Source: Hyphomonadaceae bacterium
GTDB lineage: Bacteria > Pseudomonadota > Alphaproteobacteria > Caulobacterales > Aquidulcibacteraceae
Direction of reading: 5' to 3'
Length of the DNA stretch: 57,908 nucleotides
Assembly: GCA_021731815.1 (NCBI GenBank)
Contig: JAKFWO010000004.1
Coordinates: 1-57,908 of the forward strand
How positions within the stretch are numbered: position 1 is the first letter of the stretch; each line of letters opens with the position of its first letter. Of the stretch, positions 9,066 to 17,877 are shown one piece after another. The notes under the pieces are model-generated. The model saw nothing but the letters and a program-made list of their open reading frames with translations, was not told the DNA's origin and did no database searches. The translations under genes and the position numbers were made by a program.

Positions 9066-9517
9066 CACGGTCTCATTTCGGCGGAGTTTCAGCGGACAGG
9101 GTAAAAGCCGGGAATTATGGCCCGGAATGATTTTTCTTCCCGGTGATTCAGGCATCCCCGGTGATTCAGGCATTGCGCCCGCGACGTTTTCGAATCAGAA
9201 TTCAACTGCGAATTCGTTAATGATTTCGCTCATCTGCTTCTCCGCAGGGAACTTTCCGGCGCGGATTGGTGCGCCGATTCGGGGAAAGCCGGGACGATTC
9301 CGCAGGAAAACAGCCTGTGGACTGGCCGGAACTGAGGAAAATCGTCTTCTTCAGCGTCCATGAACACACGACGCAGTGTATGGGGATTCGGTACAAATTA
9401 CCTGACATCGAAACACGAAGAATCTCATGCGGTCATCCGGCCGGCACCCAAGGAAAGAGATCCCCGCGGGGACCGGCACCGGATGCGACCGGACACAGCC
9501 GGGCGACAGAACAGCGA
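9066..9517. other. Gene-free stretch between DUF3426 and ydcF genes
   Basis: I find no credible gene in these 452 bp. The only structure is a short tandem duplication at 9140-9175 and probable promoters for the two divergent genes. In related genomes, as I recall them, ftsE and ftsX occupy this place. Confidence 0.6.
9140..9175. repeat. 18-bp tandem duplication
   Basis: Two head-to-tail copies of an 18-bp unit (CCGGTGATTCAGGCAT plus two bases) lie just upstream of the DUF3426 gene; 16 of 18 positions match. It may be a recent slippage product. No function is evident. Confidence 0.8.
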
Positions 9518-10351
9518 ATGCGGGGTTTTTATCCGGAGCTGGACACCAGCGCAGGAGCTCCCGTGGATGCACATGATGTTTTCCTTTTATCGCCAAAGGG
9601 ATCCGGCTTGACCCGACCATCCTCATCCGGGCACCTGCCGCTCATCCTGCGGGGCCGCAAACGCTGGCGGTTACTTGATCTGATCCTCGTCCTTCTGCTT
9701 GGCTGGGGCGCGGGCATGGGCTTTTTCGCGGCCTCTGCGGCGCGAATTCAGCAAACATCCGACAGCGCCGATGCGATCATTGTGCTGACTGGCGGGGCCG
9801 ATCGCATCGAAGCCGGGTTTGATCTGCTGAAATCCGGCCGGGCTCGGACCCTGATGATCTCCGGCGTACATCCCGATGTGCGCGATTCCGAGGTCAAGGC
9901 CCGCTGGACGGGCCCGCCTTCGGACTATGAATGCTGCGTGCGGCTGGGGCGCAGCGCCCGCGACACTTTCGGCAATGCCAATGAAGTGGCAGCCTTTCTG
10001 CGTGCGGAAAATGCGCGTTCGGCGATCGTGGTCACCGCCGATTACCATTTGCCGCGCGCTTTGCTGTTGATCGAGCGCGCCGCCGGGGATCTGGAACTGA
10101 AGGCCTTTCCGGTGCGGGCAGCGCGGGCACGCGCCGCGCAATGGTGGTCTGATGCAGGTGCGTTTCGGCGGGTATCACTGGAATTTCTGAAATATTGCGC
10201 AATTGCCACCCGGGAATGGGTGAGCCGTCGGCCGGTCTGGCCACTTGCTCTCAGCGCAACAAAGGATAGAAATCGGCGAACGGAGCCAGGTCCGCCGGCA
10301 CCGGACGATCCGGATAATCGGTGGTCCCTCCGCGAAAGACCCGCTCCTTGA
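9518..10351 (+). CDS. YdcF/ElyC/SanA-family (DUF218) membrane protein
   Basis: This protein of about 277 residues has one membrane segment (LLDLILVLLLGWGAGMGFF) followed by a DUF218 domain. The domain hallmarks are DAIIVLTGGADRIEAG, the SGRARTLMISG strand, ARDTFGNANEVAAFL and VVTADYHLPRALLL. DUF218 proteins such as ElyC and SanA are tied to envelope integrity, but the chemistry is not established. The start is uncertain: the ATG at 9518 is the first that avoids an upstream repeat-like region, and a TTG at 9608 would leave a shorter leader. It is followed with overlap by plsC and then the DUF2125 gene, which suggests an envelope-lipid operon. Confidence 0.8.
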   Translation: MRGFYPELDTSAGAPVDAHDVFLLSPKGSGLTRPSSSGHLPLILRGRKRWRLLDLILVLLLGWGAGMGFFAASAARIQQTSDSADAIIVLTGGADRIEAGFDLLKSGRARTLMISGVHPDVRDSEVKARWTGPPSDYECCVRLGRSARDTFGNANEVAAFLRAENARSAIVVTADYHLPRALLLIERAAGDLELKAFPVRAARARAAQWWSDAGAFRRVSLEFLKYCAIATREWVSRRPVWPLALSATKDRNRRTEPGPPAPDDPDNRWSLRERPAP

Positions 10352-11133
10352 ACTTTCTCCGCTCCCTCCTGTTCGTCGTATGGCTCTACGCCGCAATGGT
10401 CGGGGTGGGGCTCGCTTTTCTGCCGGCCTGCGCGATCAGCCGCAAACTGTCGGCAGGCGCCATGCGGGCATGGGGCCGGGCGATCGTGTGGGGGATGCGG
10501 GTCATTCTCGGGATCCGTCTGGAAATCCGCGGGCGCGAGCACCTGCCGGCTGGCCAGATCATTCTTGCGGCCAAGCACCAGAGCATGTTCGAGACCGTCG
10601 CCATTTTTCTGGTGCTCGATGATCCCGCCATTGTGTTCAAGAAAGAACTGCTCTGGATGCCGGTTTTCGGCTGGTATTGCTGGCGCACCGGACAATTGCT
10701 GGTCGATCGTGAGGCCCATGCGGGCGCGCTCAAAAGCCTCATCCGCCGCGCGAAAGCGGTGGCCAGCGACGGGCGCTCGATCGTCATTTTTCCCGAAGGC
10801 ACGCGCAGGGCACCCGACGCGCCCCCCGCCTACAAGCCGGGCGTGGCCGGACTTTATCGGCAATTGGGGCTGCCGGTGGTTCCAATGGCGCTCAATTCGG
10901 GCGTGTGCTGGCCGGCCCATGGCATTCGTCGCTATCGGGGAACCATTATTCTCGAATTTCTTCCGCTTATACCGACGGGACTTAAATCGGGGCCTTTCAT
11001 GGCAGCGCTGGAGGAAGCGACGGAAACCGCAACGGCCCGGCTGGTAGCGGAAGCGCGCGCCCTGGCCAATGGCCATGCACATTCGGCCACCGGTAACCAC
11101 GCGCCCCGCCCTCCTTCAGTGAATTCAGGCTAG
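10348..11133 (+). CDS. plsC: 1-acyl-sn-glycerol-3-phosphate acyltransferase
   Basis: PlsC makes phosphatidic acid from lysophosphatidic acid at the inner membrane. The N-terminus is hydrophobic. The catalytic HX4D motif appears as HQSMFE, with glutamate replacing aspartate; this is seen in other members. The second motif FPEGTR is intact. I suggest a TTG start at 10348 that overlaps the ydcF stop as TTGA, matching the same arrangement at thrS/hydrolase (27811); a GTG at 10321 would add nine residues. The gene is followed after two bases by the DUF2125 gene. The family assignment is firm, the start is not. Confidence 0.85.
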   Translation: MNFLRSLLFVVWLYAAMVGVGLAFLPACAISRKLSAGAMRAWGRAIVWGMRVILGIRLEIRGREHLPAGQIILAAKHQSMFETVAIFLVLDDPAIVFKKELLWMPVFGWYCWRTGQLLVDREAHAGALKSLIRRAKAVASDGRSIVIFPEGTRRAPDAPPAYKPGVAGLYRQLGLPVVPMALNSGVCWPAHGIRRYRGTIILEFLPLIPTGLKSGPFMAALEEATETATARLVAEARALANGHAHSATGNHAPRPPSVNSG

Positions 11134-11135
11134 CC

Positions 11136-12209
11136 ATGGCAAAAGCGGAATCCGGGGCCGCAGGTTCCGACATTGATTTGTCTGCTTCTGCCCCGCTCGC
11201 CCGAAAGCAGCGCTTGCGACGGCTCGGCCTGATCTTTGGCTTTGGCGCGCTGATTCTTGCCTTCTATGGCATTTACTGGCTGCTCGCCGCCCGACATCTC
11301 GGCGCTGAATACGGGAAGTTTGTCCATGCCCAGGGCAAAGCGGGCGTGGAAATAAGTCAGGAATACCTGCACGTGTCCGGTTTTCCCTATCGCCTGACAC
11401 TTGTTGTCGGCCGCCCCGATATCCGCTTCGATACCGGCTGGCGCTGGCAGGCCGAACGCGCTGTCATTCATATTTCGCCGCTCGATATCAGCCGGGCCTC
11501 GTTGGACCTGTCGCGCGGAACACATGTCGTCACGACACGGACTGGCGAGGAATGGCGGATCGATGCCCGCCGGATGCTCGGCCGGTCGGTGGTCAAGAGC
11601 GGGCGGCTGGTGGATCTTGGACTGAAAGCGGAAAATCTGCGCGCCATTCACCGCAACGGGCAAATGCGCTTTGACATCGTGCTTGCCTTTTCCGCAATTA
11701 CCCCCGCTTCGCCCGACATCGTGCGCCTTGCACTGCGTCTCAAGGGTGGTGACGTCGATCCCGGTCTGCACCGGCACGACTTTCTTGGCGCGCGCCTCGA
11801 AAACGCCGAAGCTGCTCTGGAACTTGGAGGCGGTGCATCCGCAGATCTCTTGCAGAGCCTGTTCTCCCCCCTCCGGCTGCGCAATTGGGCGGCAGCCGGG
11901 GGTGAGCTTCAATTGAAGGAATCGCGGCTGGATTGGGGCCCGGCCCTCATTTCCGGGAAAGGTGCGTTACAGCTCGATGTCCTGCGCCGCCCGCAAGGGA
12001 GTTTACGGCTCGAGGTCAACCGCGTGGGCGATTTGGCCGAAGCGTTGATCGCTGCGCAAATGGTCAGCCCGGGTGCCGGCGAAGCCCTGAGGCTGGCGGC
12101 GTCGCTTGCAGCGTTGAATGGCGGGCGGGCCCCCCTGCCTTTCCGGCTGCGGGACGGCGACATGGCGCTCGGGCCCGTGAAGATCTTTGCAATCTCACCA
12201 TTGCCGTAA
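11136..12209 (+). CDS. DUF2125 domain protein, N-terminally anchored
   Basis: This 357-residue protein has a basic leader (RKQRLRRL), one membrane segment at about residues 29-50 and a long beta-rich domain of the DUF2125 family. Typical elements are YLHVSGFPYRLTLVVGRPDI, WRWQAERAVIHISPLD and a C-terminal GRAPLPFRLRDGDMALGPVKI. The fold recalls AsmA/lipid-transfer-like repetitive beta proteins, but that is only an impression. It starts three bases after plsC, so a joint role in envelope lipid handling is likely. Function is unknown. After it, a 184-bp gap without visible structure leads to the LuxR-type gene. Confidence 0.85.
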   Translation: MAKAESGAAGSDIDLSASAPLARKQRLRRLGLIFGFGALILAFYGIYWLLAARHLGAEYGKFVHAQGKAGVEISQEYLHVSGFPYRLTLVVGRPDIRFDTGWRWQAERAVIHISPLDISRASLDLSRGTHVVTTRTGEEWRIDARRMLGRSVVKSGRLVDLGLKAENLRAIHRNGQMRFDIVLAFSAITPASPDIVRLALRLKGGDVDPGLHRHDFLGARLENAEAALELGGGASADLLQSLFSPLRLRNWAAAGGELQLKESRLDWGPALISGKGALQLDVLRRPQGSLRLEVNRVGDLAEALIAAQMVSPGAGEALRLAASLAALNGGRAPLPFRLRDGDMALGPVKIFAISPLP

Positions 12210-12393
12210 AGTGCAATGCGCCTCGGCCACGCGATACGGTAGATCGAGCGGAAACACTGTCAATATTGCGCATCGTCTTCACGGAATTTTTGGTGATCGC
12301 GTGTAGTCTGCCGATCTCACAGAGAGCTTTCTGTCTCACATTCGATATTCGCTGCTTCCGTCTTTCCGGGAGCATGCACGCGGTATTGCCTTT

Positions 12394-13140
12394 ATGCATC
12401 GCACACAGACCCGGGAGCTCTATTCCAAGGCCATGGGCTTCATTGCCCGGCGCGAGGATATTCGCTCCATCGACGCCCTGAACGCGATCTATCACGATCT
12501 CGTCTTTCCCTATGGTGTCGAAAGCTTTGCCTGCGCCGAAATTTACTCGCCCCGCGGCATGCCCAAGGCTGGCGTGATCTTCGGCAATCCGCATGAGGGA
12601 TTTCTCAAGGATTACCGGCGCACGGAAGCGTTCCGGCACGATCCCATGCTGCGCGAGGCGCTGATTTCCCGCCAGCCTTTTGCCTGGTCGGATGTGATGT
12701 CGCGCGCCGATCTCAGCATCGAGGCACGGGCGGTGATGGACCTCGCGCGCAGCTGGTCGCGCTTTATGGGATTTGTGGTGCCCGTCCACCGGCTCAATGG
12801 TTCTATCGCCTCGATCGTGCTTGCAGGACGGGAGATGGATCTTTCCCAGGCTGTGCGCGGATATTTGCAACTGATTTCGATCTATTTTCACGATCTGGGA
12901 CTGGCGCTTGCCAATCACAGCGATGATTCGGACCGGAACGAGGTTCTGCTCAGTCCCGTGCAAATCTGCTGCCTGACCGGAATGGCCCGCGGGATGAGCT
13001 ATGCCGAGCTTGCGCTGCGTGAGCGGATGACCGAGGAAGAAATCGCGACCGAGATCGAGGCCGCCCAGGCTTTGCTCAAGGTGGATAATCCGGCGCAAGC
13101 GGTGTTCATGGCGCTGCGGCGCAATGAACTGACCTTGTAG
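12394..13140 (+). CDS. LuxR-type regulator with autoinducer-binding domain (solo)
   Basis: Residues 20-165 match the autoinducer-binding domain. By motif alignment to TraR, Y74 corresponds to Y61, D83-P84 to D70-P71, W98 to W85 and G126 to G113, while the W57 position is F70. Such a pocket can bind acyl-homoserine lactones or other signals. The C-terminal 60 residues align with a LuxR helix-turn-helix (LSPVQICCLTGMARGMSYAELAL), but the recognition helix is divergent: the usual S-x-x-T-V-x-x-H is ERMTEEEIATEI. No luxI-like synthase is in the window, so it is an orphan here. Whether it still binds DNA is open. Confidence 0.82.
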   Translation: MHRTQTRELYSKAMGFIARREDIRSIDALNAIYHDLVFPYGVESFACAEIYSPRGMPKAGVIFGNPHEGFLKDYRRTEAFRHDPMLREALISRQPFAWSDVMSRADLSIEARAVMDLARSWSRFMGFVVPVHRLNGSIASIVLAGREMDLSQAVRGYLQLISIYFHDLGLALANHSDDSDRNEVLLSPVQICCLTGMARGMSYAELALRERMTEEEIATEIEAAQALLKVDNPAQAVFMALRRNELTL

Positions 13141-13265
13141 GTCGCTTCCTTCTTAACGCGCATTGGACTGAAACCCGCTGCGGCGGCAATTGCCAATCGC
13201 GATGGAACACGCTTGTATGCGGCCGACGGTCCCCCGGCCCGGCTCGCTGGCCCATACAGGTTCTC

Positions 13266-13889
13266 ATGCTGACACTCCATCATTTGCTGATCGGCCGGGC
13301 GCTGTTTACGCTCTGGCTGGTCGAAGAGCTTGAAGCTCCGCACGAATTGAAGATCTATCACCGCGACCCCGCCACGATGCGCGCGCCGATGGAACTCCGC
13401 GCCGTTCATCCCCTCGGCAAAGCGCCGATCATCGAGGATGGTCCGGTCACGCTCGCAGAATCCGGCGCGATCACCACCTGGCTGCTCACCCGCTACCGGA
13501 GCGACCGGGTTCTGGTTCCCGACAGTTCCGATCCGCAGCTCTGGGCGAACTATCTCTATTGGCTGCATTATCCGGAAGGCTCCGCCTTTCTGCCGCTCTT
13601 GATGGAATTGCTGATGATGCGCTCGGCTGCGCGGCCGGAACCCTTCGCGACCTTTGCCGCAGGCGAGGTTCCGCTCCATCTCGACCACATGGTCGAGGGG
13701 CTGGGCGACCGGGATTATCTGCTGGGCGCGCAGATTTCCGGGGCAGATTTCGGTTTCGCCTATATCGTGTCACTGGCCGGAAGGCTGGGCCTGCTCGGGT
13801 CCCGCCCGACGCTCCTCGCTTACCTCCAGCGCGTTACTTCGCGTCCTGCCTGTCAGCGGGCCATGGAAAAGACCGGGGAGCGGATCTGA
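13266..13889 (+). CDS. Glutathione S-transferase
   Basis: This 207-residue protein has a thioredoxin-like N-terminal domain (LTLHHLLIGRALFTLWLVEEL, GKAPIIEDG, then LAESGAITTWLL with the glutathione-binding ESGAI) and an all-helical C-terminal domain (ISGADFGFAYIVS). It would conjugate or reduce small electrophiles in the cytoplasm. There is no strong catalytic Ser/Tyr/Cys in the first loop, which reads HHLLIGRA, so the mechanism is uncertain. It lies in a co-directional run with the following nitronate monooxygenase, 83 bp apart, and both could serve detoxification. Confidence 0.87.
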   Translation: MLTLHHLLIGRALFTLWLVEELEAPHELKIYHRDPATMRAPMELRAVHPLGKAPIIEDGPVTLAESGAITTWLLTRYRSDRVLVPDSSDPQLWANYLYWLHYPEGSAFLPLLMELLMMRSAARPEPFATFAAGEVPLHLDHMVEGLGDRDYLLGAQISGADFGFAYIVSLAGRLGLLGSRPTLLAYLQRVTSRPACQRAMEKTGERI

Positions 13890-13972
13890 CCCTCCCTCTC
13901 CCCGCCCCTGAAGCCCCTCTCTGAACATCCGTCATCCCGGCAGAGCCGGAAGCCACGTCTGAAGGAATCCTC

Positions 13973-14962
13973 ATGGCACTTCCCGGCCTGTTGCGCGATC
14001 GGTTGCGTCTGCCTGCAATCGCTGCCCCCTTGTTCATCGTCTCCAATCCGAAATTGACCATCGCCCAGTGCAAGGCCGGGCTGGTCGGCTCGTTCCCTGC
14101 GCTCAATGCGCGACCTCCGAGCCTGCTCGACGAATGGTTGGCTGAGATCACCGAGACGCTCGCGGCCCATGACCGCGCTTATCCCGAGGCGAAATCGGCC
14201 CCCTTTGCGGTCAATCAGATCGTCCATCGTTCGAATGACCGGCTCGATCACGACATCGCCATGTGCGAAAAATACAAGGTGCCGATCATCATCACCTCGC
14301 TGGGCGCCCGGCCGGAGGTCAATGACGCCGCCCATGGCTTCGGCGCGATCGTATTGCATGACATCATTACCACCGCCCATGCCCACAAGGCGCTGGAAAA
14401 GGGTGCCGACGGGCTGATCGCCGTGACGGCGGGTGCCGGCGGACATGCGGGCGGGCTCTCCCCCTTCGCCCTGATCCAGGAAATCCGCGCATTTTTTCAG
14501 GGCCCCCTGGCGCTGTCGGGGGCGATCGCGACCGGACGCTCCATCCTCGCTGCCCAGGCGCTCGGGGCGGATCTCGCTTATATCGGCTCGGCCTTTATCG
14601 CGACGACCGAGGCCAATGCCGCGCCCGAATACAAGCAGACCATCACCGAAGCCGAGGCTGCCGATATCGTCTACACCAATCTGTTCACCGGCGTTCACGG
14701 CAATTATCTCCGCCAGTCGATCGTCGCTGCCGGCCTTGACCCGGACAAACTGCCTGAATCCGATCCGAGCCGCATGAATTTCGAATCGGCGGGTACCAAA
14801 AAGGCGTGGCGCGACATCTGGGGCTGCGGTCAGGGGATCGGTGCCATCAAGGACGTACAGCCCGCCGGCGAGTTGATCGCGCAGTTTCAGGCGCAATACG
14901 AAGACGCCCTTGCCGAATTGCGCGCCGCGAGCGCGTCCTTCCACCGCCGGCAGATGTCGTAA
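13973..14962 (+). CDS. Nitronate monooxygenase (2-nitropropane dioxygenase family)
   Basis: This 329-residue FMN-dependent TIM barrel is expected to oxidise nitronates such as propionate 3-nitronate. Recognisable parts are the start PAIAAPLFIVSNPKLTIA, the flavin loops ITSLGARPEV and GADGLIAVTAGAGGHAGG (with the catalytic-region histidine), and ALSGAIATGRSILAAQALGADLAYIGSAF for phosphate binding. GAAGGHAG-like loops are the family signature. AAGGAATCCTC precedes the ATG. It could also be a related FMN enoyl reductase, but the loops favour nitronate monooxygenase. It lies 99 bp before hpnN on the same strand. Confidence 0.88.
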   Translation: MALPGLLRDRLRLPAIAAPLFIVSNPKLTIAQCKAGLVGSFPALNARPPSLLDEWLAEITETLAAHDRAYPEAKSAPFAVNQIVHRSNDRLDHDIAMCEKYKVPIIITSLGARPEVNDAAHGFGAIVLHDIITTAHAHKALEKGADGLIAVTAGAGGHAGGLSPFALIQEIRAFFQGPLALSGAIATGRSILAAQALGADLAYIGSAFIATTEANAAPEYKQTITEAEAADIVYTNLFTGVHGNYLRQSIVAAGLDPDKLPESDPSRMNFESAGTKKAWRDIWGCGQGIGAIKDVQPAGELIAQFQAQYEDALAELRAASASFHRRQMS

Positions 14963-15061
14963 GCGACCCTTTCCCGGCATGTCGGACAATGCCCGCTGGC
15001 GTCTTGCGCAACCTTGGGCTCAGGGTTAACTGACCGCTTCAATTTCCACGAAGGCGGGCGA

Positions 15062-17716
15062 ATGCACGACGCAATGAACCGACCCGGGAAGGGACCATCC
15101 CTGCTCGATCGCCTTGGCGACGCCCTTGTCATTTGGGCGGGATATTGCTTTGCCCGGAAATGGCGGGTGCTGCTCACGGCGGTTCTGGTGGCCATGCTGG
15201 CCGGCTGGTTCGCCGCGAGCCGGCTCACCGTCAACACCAATCCCGCCGACATGATTTCGGCCAAACTGCCTTATCGCCTGCGTGAGGCCGCATTCAACGA
15301 AAATTTTCCCGTCTTGCGCAACCAGATCGCGGTGGTGGTGCGGGCGGGATCACGCGACGAGACTGCCGCCTTCAGCCGCCGCCTCGTCACCGGGCTCTCC
15401 CGACCCGGCCTGCCTTTCGAGGATGTGTTTGCCGCCTCGATCGACCCGTGGTTCGAGCGTAATGGCCTGCTCTATCAGGAAGGTGCCGAACTCGACGCGA
15501 CCATGGGCGCACTGAGCCGCGCCGCACCGCTGCTCAAGACGCTTGCCGCAGATCCAGGCCTCGACAATTACTTCGCAGCCTTGGCCGATGGGGTGAGCAA
15601 TTCCGGGCTGGCCCTGGGCGACAAGTCGCAGACAGAATTGTCGCGCGCGCTCGCGACCACCAGCCTGCTCGTCGAAAGCCGGTTGCGCAATGAAGCCATG
15701 CCGCTGGCCTGGAGCAACCTGTTCACCGGGCCGCCGGAACAGGGATTCGTTCAGGAAGTCATTGCTGTCCGGCCGAAACTCGATTTCACCTCGCTCCAGC
15801 CAGCCAAACCGGCGCTCGATGCGCTCGCAAATGCCATCGCGCAGGCCCGCGCCGATCCCCTGCTGGCGCGTGTCGATGTGCAGGTGACCGGCGATCCCGC
15901 CTTGCGGGCCGAAGAACTGAAATCCGTCGCGACCGGCATCGGATATTCCTTTGCGGCTTCGATCCTTGCGGTGGCGATCCTGCTGGGCATTGCGCTGCGA
16001 TCGGTCCGCCACACCATTCTGCTCACGGGCACGCTTGTCTGGACCATCGTCGTCACCGCCGGAATCGCTGCGATTTTCTATTCCGCGCTCAATCTCGTCT
16101 CCATGGCTTTCACCGTGCTGCTGGTCGGGCTGGGGATCGATTACGCGATCCATCTCTATCTGGTGACCCAGGACCACAGGCGCGCAGGGCTCGATAACCG
16201 TTCCGCGCTGATGACCGCCATTCGCGAACTCGGCCCGGCCAGCGCCCTGTGCGCATTGACCACCATGTTGGGATTCCTCGTTTTCGTCCCGACCGATTTT
16301 GTCGGCATGGCCCAATTGGGCGTGCTGGGTGGGGTGGGTGTGCTGATCGCGATGTTCTCCGCCTTCACTTTCCTGCCGGCGGGATTTGCACTGATGCCCC
16401 CGGCACCCGCGGCGGCTCCAAAGCCCGGGCAGGCAGCCCCGCCGCGACGCACACGGCTCGCCATCGGGCTGGTTCTCGCTTCTGTCGGCGCGCTGTTTGC
16501 CCTGCCATTCGTGCATTTTGATGCGGATCCGATGGCCCTGCGCGACCCGCAATCGCCCTCGGTCAAGGCATTCGCACGATTATTTGAGGGCGAGAACCAG
16601 CAACCCTATCGCCTGAGCCTGGTGGCCAAGGATCAGTCCGAAGCTGCGACCCTTGCCGAACGCGCGCGCGCCTTGCCGGGCGTCGGGCGGGTGATCACCC
16701 CTGCGGATCTGACGCCCGCCGCGATTTCCGAGCGTCGGGACGTCATCGACGCCGCAGGCCAGGGCGTTTTGCTGGCGCTCGAGGATCCCGGCCCGCCGCC
16801 CGAACGCGCGCCCGATGGCGGGCTTAATGCGCTGAATGACGCTCTGCTCGGCGTGGCCAGTGCCGAAGCCAATCAATTGCGCGCCGCACTTACCCGCTTC
16901 ATGGCCGCACGAAAACAGGATCCCGCGATCGCTGCGGGGCTTGAAAGCGATGTATTCGCGTTTTTTCCAGCCCAGGTGGAACGACTGAAAGCCAGCCTGT
17001 CGCCGGATTGGGAGATCGCATTCGAGGATCTGCCCCAATTTCTCCAGCGCTCCTTCCGCGCCGAATCGGGCGCACACCGCGTGGAAATCTGGCCGAAAGC
17101 CGATTTGCGGGACGAAAAGGCACGCTCCGCCTTTGTGGCCGAGGTCACCAACGCCCTGCCAAATGCGACGGGACCGGCGCTCAATCTGTGGAAGGCGGGC
17201 GAAGTCGTCAGCACGGCGATGACAGGGGCAATCCTTGCCGCTTTTGGGTTGTGCGCGCTCATCCTGCTGTTGTTACTGCGCGATTTCCGCTTCACCACCG
17301 CGATCCTGGTGCCGGTGATCATGGCGGGCGCATTGGTCTGCGCCGCAGGTGTGCTGCTCGATCTGCCGTTCAATTATGCCAATGTGATCGTTCTGCCTTT
17401 GCTGATCGGCGCGGGCGTCGATTCAGGCATCCATCTCGCCTTGCGCGCCAAACATGCCGGCGGTGCGACTGCCGCTCTTGCCACTTCCACGCCGCGGGCA
17501 GTGCTGTTTTCAGCATTGACCACCATTGCGTCCTTCGGTTCACTGATGTTCTCCCGCCATCAGGGTGTTTCGGGCATGGGGAAATTGCTGGTACTGGCGC
17601 TGGCGGCCACTTTGTTGACGACATTGTTTGTTCAGCCTCTCCTTCTCCGGCTGCTCGGATTTGAACGGGACGAAGCCTCCAAAGCGACGGGCCTTGCCAT
17701 CAACGAAACAACATGA
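15062..17716 (+). CDS. hpnN: Hopanoid transporter HpnN (RND/MMPL family)
   Basis: This protein of about 884 residues has the RND/MMPL layout: one N-terminal membrane helix, a large periplasmic loop, five to six helices with a GxGxDY-like element (GLGIDYAIHLYL), a second periplasmic loop, and a second helix bundle with GAGVDSGIHLALR. The first loop begins TVNTNPADMISAKLPYR, a pattern typical of HpnN. HpnN moves hopanoids to the outer membrane in Rhodopseudomonas and Burkholderia. The start at 15062 has GAAGG upstream; an upstream GTG-type start would add 16 non-conserved residues. hpnM follows at once, which supports the assignment. No hopanoid biosynthesis genes of the shc or hpnC-E kind are in the window. 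Confidence 0.88.
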   Translation: MHDAMNRPGKGPSLLDRLGDALVIWAGYCFARKWRVLLTAVLVAMLAGWFAASRLTVNTNPADMISAKLPYRLREAAFNENFPVLRNQIAVVVRAGSRDETAAFSRRLVTGLSRPGLPFEDVFAASIDPWFERNGLLYQEGAELDATMGALSRAAPLLKTLAADPGLDNYFAALADGVSNSGLALGDKSQTELSRALATTSLLVESRLRNEAMPLAWSNLFTGPPEQGFVQEVIAVRPKLDFTSLQPAKPALDALANAIAQARADPLLARVDVQVTGDPALRAEELKSVATGIGYSFAASILAVAILLGIALRSVRHTILLTGTLVWTIVVTAGIAAIFYSALNLVSMAFTVLLVGLGIDYAIHLYLVTQDHRRAGLDNRSALMTAIRELGPASALCALTTMLGFLVFVPTDFVGMAQLGVLGGVGVLIAMFSAFTFLPAGFALMPPAPAAAPKPGQAAPPRRTRLAIGLVLASVGALFALPFVHFDADPMALRDPQSPSVKAFARLFEGENQQPYRLSLVAKDQSEAATLAERARALPGVGRVITPADLTPAAISERRDVIDAAGQGVLLALEDPGPPPERAPDGGLNALNDALLGVASAEANQLRAALTRFMAARKQDPAIAAGLESDVFAFFPAQVERLKASLSPDWEIAFEDLPQFLQRSFRAESGAHRVEIWPKADLRDEKARSAFVAEVTNALPNATGPALNLWKAGEVVSTAMTGAILAAFGLCALILLLLLRDFRFTTAILVPVIMAGALVCAAGVLLDLPFNYANVIVLPLLIGAGVDSGIHLALRAKHAGGATAALATSTPRAVLFSALTTIASFGSLMFSRHQGVSGMGKLLVLALAATLLTTLFVQPLLLRLLGFERDEASKATGLAINETT

Positions 17717-17877
17717 CTGAAATCGACATCGGGTGTTCAGCCGGCCTTCAGCTTTTGGGTCTCATACCCATTTGCAGATGATGTCGCGACCTTCATCACC
17801 CGAACGCCCCGGCCCGGGAGCCCCGGCCAGATGGATTCCACCCGGATTCGAATGCGTCTGCGGAACAGGAGAAAAGA

